64,000 nucleotides of DNA. Source: Azospirillum brasilense. Lineage in GTDB: Bacteria > Pseudomonadota > Alphaproteobacteria > Azospirillales > Azospirillaceae. The notes beneath the pieces are model-generated. The model was given only the letters and a program-made list of their open reading frames with translations. It searched no databases and had not been told where the DNA came from. Below are positions 26,453 to 33,418 of the stretch, piece by piece. The DNA lies in the NCBI RefSeq assembly GCF_022023855.1, contig NZ_CP059454.1, positions 1 to 64,000 of the forward strand, read 5' to 3'. The translations under genes were made by a program, and so were the position numbers. Numbering within the stretch: the first letter of the stretch is position 1; each line of letters opens with the position of its first letter.

Positions 26453-29203
26453 TCACAGGCCAGCCAAGGCATCGGCCAGACGTTGCCAACCGCCGTCCGT
26501 TGTCTCGGCCTCCTTGCGTAGGACAAGGATGCCGACGGTGTGCAGGACGCCTCCGCTGTCGACCACCGTATGGGGACGCCGCATTTCGGCCGTGCCGTCC
26601 CGCGCCGTGCGATCCAATGTGTTGTCGCTGATCGACCAGTCGAAGGCCCCGGCACAGCGCCATCCCGTGTAGCGCTCCACAAGGTCCCGAATCGCCTCCA
26701 CCTCGTCTGGCGTCAGACAGGGGCGATGCCGCCCGCCGTCCAGGACGACCTCGACCGAAGCAGCGGCGGCCCCTCCGATCCTCACATGCCAATCCAGCGC
26801 CGCGAGCCTTCCAGCCACCCTCTCCGGCCCATCCCGAAACAGGACATTCTGCGTGCAGAAGACCGCATCCCACTCCCGCCCCGTCAGCGTCGCCGCACCG
26901 CAGCCGTCATGGAAACTGATCTTGCTACGGGCGAAGAAGCGCGGCTTGCTCAGCCAGCCCTCGTCCGCCCGCTCGACCCCACCGGGAACCACATCGACAT
27001 GCCGGGCGAACAGGCTCAGATACGCGTAAAGACCATCCACGTCCGGGGTCAAGACCGCCACGCGGGCAGTGGAGTGCAAGACCCCCAGACGCTCCATGGC
27101 CCAGAGTGCCTGCACACGCTCCCACACACCGCGGCTCCGCTTGAAATGGTGGTTCGTCGACACGGAATACCGCAACACGGTGTTCCCACCGACATAATCA
27201 TCCGCGAGGGAAAACCAGTCGGATTTCTCCCAATCCTCGATTCCACACAGCTTGCTGAGGGGATGCGCTTCCGTGCCGGCCTCCGGTCGGGGCACCGTCA
27301 CGCGTGGCCGCAGCCGTGCGGCGAGCCGATGTTCTTCGATCCATGAAAGCGCAGCGGCGATGCGCGCCGGCGCTAAACCGATGCGATCCGGCAGGAGAGG
27401 CCATCGCAGCAACGCCGCCAACGGCTCGCTGAACCGCCACGGCTCGACCGCTTCGGGGTGTTCCTGTCCACAGACATACCGGGCATCATCCAACAACATC
27501 CGGACTTCCCAGAACTCGACCGACCGTCCACGCTTCAGTTCAGCCGCCAGATAGGTCTGCAGGTCGGTCCAATCGGGGTGCGCCATGACGGACCGCCATT
27601 CCGGACGCAGGTATCCATGACGCAGGCGGGTCGTAAAGGGCGGCCAAGTCAGATTGATGTGGGCGGCAAAGCTGTATTCGAAGATGTTGTTCACCGCATT
27701 GATCGCAAAAAACTTTTTCGCGCCGGCGCGAACCAGCCGGTCGGGACGGCGCATGCGGCGGACGATGCTGCGGAAAGCCGCGTGCACGGCACCCAGCCGG
27801 GCCAGTCCGTCCTCGCCAACCGACAACAGGCGCTGCTGGCCGATAATACGCTGGCGCTCCTCCTCAGAGGCGATGCCTTCCAGCATATGAGCCACCGTCC
27901 GCGTGTCGAAAGGCGGAATATTGTCGAGGCCGAACTCGAAGAAAAGAGCGGATGCCCGATCCGCAATGTCGTCGGCGGGTGCCGTAGCGACACTACCGCC
28001 GGCCGGGCCGGCATTCTCCGCGTCTGCCAGCAGCCAAGTTTCCATGAACGGCTCGATCAGGATACGGCCTGTAAAGCCCAGGGCTTCGGCACAGCACCGG
28101 AACAGCATGAAAGTGCGCGCGCATCCACCGAAATAGCCGATATCGGCGTTGAGCGGGAGCGTCGTCAGATGGTCAGCGATATAGGGGAGCGCATGCTCCG
28201 GCGTATAGGTCAGATCGTTGTACCGCTCAGGCAGATAGTCAGCCTCATAACGGTCGACAGTCATCGGCTCCAAGGTCCGCTCCAACGCCGTCGCGCATCG
28301 CGCGACGTGGGAACCTGTCAGCCGGATCTCCTCAACCGGCGCGTCCGGCAGCCCCCAATCATCAGCCTGCATGGGAATGTACGGCGTTTCGACACCGAAG
28401 ACATAAAGGTTGGGGTCGTTCTCGATCTTGGTGCTTTGGTTCGCCAGCGTCGCTTGACGGGAGTGATCGCAATGGTAGCCGAGCACCTTGTCTTCGACCG
28501 ATCCGATCGCACCACGCAGGAGCAGCATGCGCTTGCAAAGATTGGAATCGACGTGCCAACCACGAATCATGCCTTCGTGAAAACCGTGGATCGCGGCGAT
28601 GTCGTCCCGCATCATCAATTGGAAGTCGCCCGGCCCGTCGAAGCGAATCAGGCTGTTGCCATAGACAATTTCATTCAGGTGGAAATGTCGGCCCCAGCGG
28701 CGAAATTGCTCAATGATCCCCTGGGAATCGGAACGGTTCACCGATTCCCAGAGCGCCTGTGGGACGTCGAAACGGGGCAGCCCATAGAATCCGTCTGGCA
28801 GACCGGCGACAATACGGGACAACGAGTCCCCTCGCTGACGCGGCACGAACACCATGTCGGTGTTCGTCGACAGTATCCATCGGTTGGCGGCATTGGCCCT
28901 GCGGATTGCTGCGTTACGGGACACCGATTCCAGCGCCACCAGATGTGTGCGGGTGCGGAAGGATTCATGCACTTCGGGGCGGATACGCAGGATCCGGAGT
29001 CGGTGCCGACAACGCTCGGTCAGGGTGTCGGCGATGGCTTCGGGAAAGGTTGGAAGGTCGTTCGGCGTATTGTAATCGACGAAGATCAATTCATCGTCCG
29101 GATCGTCCAGCACTTCGGCTATGCAATTGAAGCTGACGGCTGCACGTTTGTGAAGGTTGTAACCATGCGAATCATTCCGTCCGTACAGCACAACCGACAG
29201 CAT
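26453..29203 (-). CDS. GT2-like glycosyltransferase with shared C-terminal module
   Basis: This 916-residue paralogue of the gene at 23788 has LSVVLYGRNDSHGYNLHKRA, ILSTNTDMVFVPR and GFHEGMIRGWHVDSNLCKRM in the GT-A head. It then has the middle segment DIGYFGGCARTF and the shared C-terminal module (FKRSRGVWERVQ, WAMERLGVL, SDNTLDRTA). The module probably includes a non-canonical methyltransferase-like fold: no GxGxG SAM motif is visible. GGAGA six bases before the ATG at 29203 supports the start. It heads a two-gene operon, divergent from the SDR genes at 29418, with a 214-base promoter region between. The tandem paralogues may extend one polymer by alternate sugars. Confidence 0.88.
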   Translation of the reverse strand: MLSVVLYGRNDSHGYNLHKRAAVSFNCIAEVLDDPDDELIFVDYNTPNDLPTFPEAIADTLTERCRHRLRILRIRPEVHESFRTRTHLVALESVSRNAAIRRANAANRWILSTNTDMVFVPRQRGDSLSRIVAGLPDGFYGLPRFDVPQALWESVNRSDSQGIIEQFRRWGRHFHLNEIVYGNSLIRFDGPGDFQLMMRDDIAAIHGFHEGMIRGWHVDSNLCKRMLLLRGAIGSVEDKVLGYHCDHSRQATLANQSTKIENDPNLYVFGVETPYIPMQADDWGLPDAPVEEIRLTGSHVARCATALERTLEPMTVDRYEADYLPERYNDLTYTPEHALPYIADHLTTLPLNADIGYFGGCARTFMLFRCCAEALGFTGRILIEPFMETWLLADAENAGPAGGSVATAPADDIADRASALFFEFGLDNIPPFDTRTVAHMLEGIASEEERQRIIGQQRLLSVGEDGLARLGAVHAAFRSIVRRMRRPDRLVRAGAKKFFAINAVNNIFEYSFAAHINLTWPPFTTRLRHGYLRPEWRSVMAHPDWTDLQTYLAAELKRGRSVEFWEVRMLLDDARYVCGQEHPEAVEPWRFSEPLAALLRWPLLPDRIGLAPARIAAALSWIEEHRLAARLRPRVTVPRPEAGTEAHPLSKLCGIEDWEKSDWFSLADDYVGGNTVLRYSVSTNHHFKRSRGVWERVQALWAMERLGVLHSTARVAVLTPDVDGLYAYLSLFARHVDVVPGGVERADEGWLSKPRFFARSKISFHDGCGAATLTGREWDAVFCTQNVLFRDGPERVAGRLAALDWHVRIGGAAAASVEVVLDGGRHRPCLTPDEVEAIRDLVERYTGWRCAGAFDWSISDNTLDRTARDGTAEMRRPHTVVDSGGVLHTVGILVLRKEAETTDGGWQRLADALAGL

Positions 29204-29417
29204 GAAGGGTCTCCAGCACTCAGCCAATTTGAAAATGTGGCATACCTGAATGAGCCTCTCCAGGGCAACAATTTGCGATATTGACCGCAACAGGAGATGC
29301 GGACGACACCCTATGGGAAGGGGACAAGACCGGCTTGGCGCGTATGACTTTAGGCTTTATTAACCAGGCCCCTTCGATCATCCCTCTATATTCTTGAAGT
29401 AGGATTTTTCCCCCGCC

Positions 29418-30497
29418 ATGAACACCACACGCCCTCACAGGATCGTCGTCACCGGAGGGGCCGGCTTCGTGGGGTCCAACCTCGCTCTTCTGTTCAAGCG
29501 CGACCGCCCCGAAGCCGAGGTCGTCGCCTTCGACAACCTGCGCCGGCGCGGCTCGGAACTGGCCTTGGAGCGTCTGCGCGCGGGCGGCGTGCGCTTCGCC
29601 CACGGCGACGTGCGCAACCCGGAGGATCTGGAGGAACTCGGAGCCTTCGACCTGCTGCTGGAATGCTCCGCCGAACCGTCGGTGCACGCCGGCTATGACG
29701 GCAGCCCGGCCTATGTCATCAACACCAACCTCGTCGGCACGGTGAACTGCCTGGAGGCGGCGCGGCGCCACGGCGCCGACATAGTGTTCCTGTCCACCAG
29801 CCGCGTCTACCCGATCGACCCGTTGCGCCGGCTGTCGCTGGAGCGGGGTGCCACCCGGCTGGTACTGCCGGACCAGGCCAGCGGGCCGGGCTGGTCGGCG
29901 GCCGGAATCTCCACAGCCTTCCCGATGCCGGGCAGCCGGTCCATCTACGGCGCCACCAAGCTGGCATCGGAACTGATGATCGAGGAATACGGCGCCATGT
30001 ACGGCCTGCGCGCCGTCATCAACCGGTGCGGCGTGCTGACCGGCCCCTGGCAGATGGGCAAGGTCGACCAGGGCGTCGTCGTGCTGTGGGCGGCCCGGCA
30101 CCTGTATGGTGGCACCCTGTCCTACAGCGGCTTCGGCGGCGAAGGGCTCCAAGTGCGCGACATGCTGCACGTCGCCGACCTGTATGATCTGCTGACGGTG
30201 CAGGTGGCCGGCATGGACCGGTTCAAGAGCCGCGTCTTCAACGTGGGTGGCGGGCCGGAGGTGAGCGTCTCGCTGGCCGAGCTGACCGCACTCTGCGCGG
30301 AGCGGGCGGGCCGGAGCATCCCCATCGCCGCCAGTCCGGAAACCCGCGCCGCCGACATTCCCTGGTACGTGACCGACAACGCAGACGTCACGCAGGCGAC
30401 CGGCTGGCGTCCGCAACACCTCCCCGGTTCCATCATGGACGAACTGTTCGGCTGGCTGGACGCCAACCGGCGCATCCTGGAACCTATTCTGTTATAG
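29418..30497 (+). CDS. NAD-dependent epimerase/dehydratase (CDP-paratose 2-epimerase-like)
   Basis: This 359-residue extended SDR enzyme has TGGAGFVGSNLALLFKRD for NAD binding and the catalytic pair in YGATK. The arrangement LLECSAEPSVHAGYDGSPAYVINTN and NRCGVLTGPWQMGKVDQG is typical of CDP-paratose/CDP-tyvelose 2-epimerase relatives. It would interconvert or dehydrate a nucleotide-linked sugar. The next gene is a related SDR 49 bases downstream and then a B12 radical SAM gene, and together they look like a sugar-biosynthesis cassette. GC here returns to the high level of the replicon backbone. Confidence 0.9.
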   Translation: MNTTRPHRIVVTGGAGFVGSNLALLFKRDRPEAEVVAFDNLRRRGSELALERLRAGGVRFAHGDVRNPEDLEELGAFDLLLECSAEPSVHAGYDGSPAYVINTNLVGTVNCLEAARRHGADIVFLSTSRVYPIDPLRRLSLERGATRLVLPDQASGPGWSAAGISTAFPMPGSRSIYGATKLASELMIEEYGAMYGLRAVINRCGVLTGPWQMGKVDQGVVVLWAARHLYGGTLSYSGFGGEGLQVRDMLHVADLYDLLTVQVAGMDRFKSRVFNVGGGPEVSVSLAELTALCAERAGRSIPIAASPETRAADIPWYVTDNADVTQATGWRPQHLPGSIMDELFGWLDANRRILEPILL

Positions 30498-30546
30498 ACG
30501 ACGCTCGGTGGTCACACCGCCCCATTCTTCCGAGGAGACCTCCTTC

Positions 30547-31617
30547 ATGTCCGTCGTCATCGTCACTGGGTCCGCCGGTTTGATCGGCGCCGAAGCCGTC
30601 GGCTTCTTCGCGGAGAAAGGGTTCGACGTCGTCGGTGTGGACAACGACATGCGCCGCTACTTCTTCGGTGACGAGGCAAGCACGGCCTGGAGCCGGGAGC
30701 GGCTGGAGAAGCGGCACCCGTCCTACAGCCATGTCACCGCGGACATCCGCGACCAGGATGCCATCGACGCGCTGTTCGCGCGCTACGGCGCCTCCATCGC
30801 GCTGGTGATCCACACGGCGGCCCAGCCCTCGCACGACTGGGCGGCGCGGGAGCCCTTCACCGACTTCTCAGTCAACGCCAACGGCACGCTGAACCTGCTG
30901 GAGGCCGCACGGCGCCATTGCCCGGACGCGCCCTTCATCTTCACCTCGACCAACAAGGTCTACGGCGACACGCCAAACGCCCTGCCGCTGGTGGAGCTGG
31001 AGAGCCGCTGGGAGCTGGACCCGTCCCACCCCTGGGCCGCCCACGGTATCCCGGAGGCGATGAGCATCGACCAGACCAAGCACAGCCTGTTCGGCGCCTC
31101 CAAGGTGGCCGCGGACGTGATGGTGCAGGAGTACGGGCGCTATTTCGGCATGAAGACCGCCTGCTTCCGCGGCGGCTGCCTGACCGGGCCGGGCCATTCC
31201 GGCGCCCAGCTCCACGGCTTCCTGGCCTATCTGGTGAAATGCGCAGTCACCGGCACGCCCTACCGGGTGTTCGGCTACAAGGGCAAGCAGGTGCGCGACA
31301 ACATCCATTCCTTCGACTTGGTGAACGCCTTCTGGCATGTCTTCCAGGCGCCGCGCAGCGCGGAGGTCTACAACATCGGCGGCGGGCGCCATTCCAACTG
31401 CTCGATGGCGGAGGCCATCGCCAAGGCCGAGCAGTTGACCGGCCGCCCGATGGCCTGGAGCTACGACGAGACCAACCGGATCGGCGATCACATCTGGTGG
31501 ATCAGCGACATCCGGCGTTTCCAGGAGCATTATCCGGGCTGGTCGCTGACCCGCGACATCGACGGCATCCTGGCCGAGATGCACGCCGAAATGACCGACC
31601 GGTTCGCCCGCCAGTGA
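30547..31617 (+). CDS. SDR epimerase-like protein with Phe in place of catalytic Tyr
   Basis: This 356-residue SDR protein has VTGSAGLIGAEAVGFF and the CDP-paratose 2-epimerase-like segments HTAAQPSHDWAAREP, FTSTNKVYGDTPN and FRGGCLTGPGHSG. In the YxxxK position it has F-G-A-S-K (Phe182, Lys186), so the usual catalytic tyrosine is missing. This may be normal for a subfamily using another base, or it may mean altered chemistry. GAGGAG nine bases before ATG 30547 decides the start over the upstream in-frame codon at 30508. It lies between a related epimerase and a B12 radical SAM enzyme. Confidence 0.9.
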   Translation: MSVVIVTGSAGLIGAEAVGFFAEKGFDVVGVDNDMRRYFFGDEASTAWSRERLEKRHPSYSHVTADIRDQDAIDALFARYGASIALVIHTAAQPSHDWAAREPFTDFSVNANGTLNLLEAARRHCPDAPFIFTSTNKVYGDTPNALPLVELESRWELDPSHPWAAHGIPEAMSIDQTKHSLFGASKVAADVMVQEYGRYFGMKTACFRGGCLTGPGHSGAQLHGFLAYLVKCAVTGTPYRVFGYKGKQVRDNIHSFDLVNAFWHVFQAPRSAEVYNIGGGRHSNCSMAEAIAKAEQLTGRPMAWSYDETNRIGDHIWWISDIRRFQEHYPGWSLTRDIDGILAEMHAEMTDRFARQ

Positions 31618-31666
31618 CGGTTGGCCTGAGAATGACGATCCGCGGGGAGCGGTGGAAGGAAGCGCG

Positions 31667-33400
31667 ATGAAGGTCCTGTTCAGCAATCCGCCTTGGTGGA
31701 TCAAGCGGTTCGAGTTCGCGGGCGACGACGCCCCGGCCTCCGCCTGGTTCAGCGGCGTGCGCGCCGGTTCGCGGTGGCCGCACACCAACCAGGCCCACTC
31801 CTCGCCCGGCAATTTCGTGTTCGGGGAGTATCTGCCCTATCCCTTTTTCATGGGCTACGCCGCGACCTACGCCGCCAAGGCCACCGGGGCGAAGGTCGTC
31901 TTCCGCGACTCCATCGCGCTGCGCGAATCCTACGACAGCTATTTCCAGCATCTGCGGGACGAACGGTACGAGTACATCTTCATCGAGACGGCAACGCCCT
32001 GCTGGGACCACGACCAGACCATCGTGCGGCGCGTCAAGGAGATCCTGCCCGACACCAAGATCGTGCTGACCGGCGCCATGTCCGCCAAGGGCGAGGCGGT
32101 GATGGAGCAGTTCCCCATCCACGCCGTCATCCAGGGCGAGTACGAGAAGGGCAGCGTGCGCGTGCTGAACGGCGCCACCGGCGTGCTTCCCCACGAGCTG
32201 CTGACGGTGGCGGAGATGAACGCCGCGCCCTACCCCTACTTCGACGAGACTATCGCCCACCGCTATTGGGACGTGAACCCCGCCGGGCAGAAGGCGCCGC
32301 AGCTCCAGGTCTGGGCCAGCCGCGGCTGCCCCTACAAGTGCATCTTCTGCGTCTGGCCGGCGACCATGACCGGCAACGACCCGGACGGCACCGGCAAGCG
32401 CTCGGTCCGCTTCTACGAGCCGGACTATGTGGAGGGGATGCTGCGCGATCTGGTCGGACGCTACGGCTACCGGTCCATCTATTTCGACGACGATACCTTC
32501 AACCTCGGCGACAAGCACGTGCTGGGGATCTGCGAGGTGATGACCCGCATCGGCCTGCCCTGGTCGGCCATGTGCCGCGCCGACACCATCAAGCTGGAAA
32601 CGTGGCAGGCCATGCGCGACAGCGGATGCTTCGGCGTCAAGCTGGGCTTCGAGAGCGGCAACCAGTGGGTCAACGACAACATCGTCAACAAGCGCCTGAA
32701 CCTGGAGACCGCGCGCGCCGCGGTGCATGAGATCAAGCGGCTGGGCATGACGGTGCACGGCACCTTCACCTACGGCCTGCCGGGCGAGACGCGCGAGCAG
32801 ATGCAGGACACCAAGGCCTACATCGCCAGCCTGCCGCTCGACACCTTCCAGGAGACGGGCTGCGGCGAGATCGAGGGCACGCCCATGTCCACCCTGCGGG
32901 AGAAGGGGCATCTCGACCGCTACGCGGGGGCGGCGCTCGACGAGCAGTATCTCTACGTGCCCGACGGCGGCGAGAAGATGCGCCGCCTGTCCGAAGGCGA
33001 CCTCGCCATCGGGGCCGACAAGGCCAAGAGCAGCTCCGACTACCTGATCCGCCAGTGGCGCGCGCTGGGTGCCGCGGTGATCGAAGTGGCGGCGGACGGC
33101 CCGGTGGCCCTGTGGGGCATCGGCACCGACTTCTTCGAAACGTTGGGGCAGGTGCCGGCGCTGAAGCCGCTCATCACGGAGGGCCGCGTGCGGCTGTTCG
33201 ACGGCAAGCTGGCCGGGCAGTCGCTGGACGGCGCCCCGGTGGAGGCCCCCGCCGCCCTGCCCGGCTTCACCGGGCCGGTCTTCCTCACGCCGCGCATCGT
33301 CTCCTCCCGCACGGCGATGCGGCAGGACGCGGCCCGGCTGGGAGTTCCCGCCGCCGCCCTGCACGACCTCTACGACGACGCGCCCGTTCCAGCGGAATGA
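31667..33400 (+). CDS. B12-binding-type radical SAM protein
   Basis: This 577-residue protein has a cobalamin-binding-like N-terminal domain (residues about 1-170, beginning MKVLFSNPPWW, with ILPDTKIVLTGAMSA). The radical SAM motif CPYKCIFC is at about 221-228, and the core includes SIYFDDDTFNLG and GVKLGFESGNQWV. Such enzymes commonly methylate unactivated carbons or rearrange carbon skeletons. Residues about 476-575 form an extra Rossmann-like domain (VALWGIGTDFFETL, a VRLFDG turn), resembling the N-terminal domain of the radical SAM protein at 3578. GGAAGG before the ATG supports the start. It is the third gene of the SDR cassette and may make a branched or C-methylated sugar. Confidence 0.9.
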   Translation: MKVLFSNPPWWIKRFEFAGDDAPASAWFSGVRAGSRWPHTNQAHSSPGNFVFGEYLPYPFFMGYAATYAAKATGAKVVFRDSIALRESYDSYFQHLRDERYEYIFIETATPCWDHDQTIVRRVKEILPDTKIVLTGAMSAKGEAVMEQFPIHAVIQGEYEKGSVRVLNGATGVLPHELLTVAEMNAAPYPYFDETIAHRYWDVNPAGQKAPQLQVWASRGCPYKCIFCVWPATMTGNDPDGTGKRSVRFYEPDYVEGMLRDLVGRYGYRSIYFDDDTFNLGDKHVLGICEVMTRIGLPWSAMCRADTIKLETWQAMRDSGCFGVKLGFESGNQWVNDNIVNKRLNLETARAAVHEIKRLGMTVHGTFTYGLPGETREQMQDTKAYIASLPLDTFQETGCGEIEGTPMSTLREKGHLDRYAGAALDEQYLYVPDGGEKMRRLSEGDLAIGADKAKSSSDYLIRQWRALGAAVIEVAADGPVALWGIGTDFFETLGQVPALKPLITEGRVRLFDGKLAGQSLDGAPVEAPAALPGFTGPVFLTPRIVSSRTAMRQDAARLGVPAAALHDLYDDAPVPAE

Positions 33401-33418
33401 GGAACGGGGGAGAGGTGG

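Noticed and set aside
31502..33364. 620-codon minus-strand frame over the B12 radical SAM gene
   Set aside because: The plus-strand frame has all radical SAM motifs; the opposite frame is a GC-driven shadow rich in Gly/Val/His/Asp.
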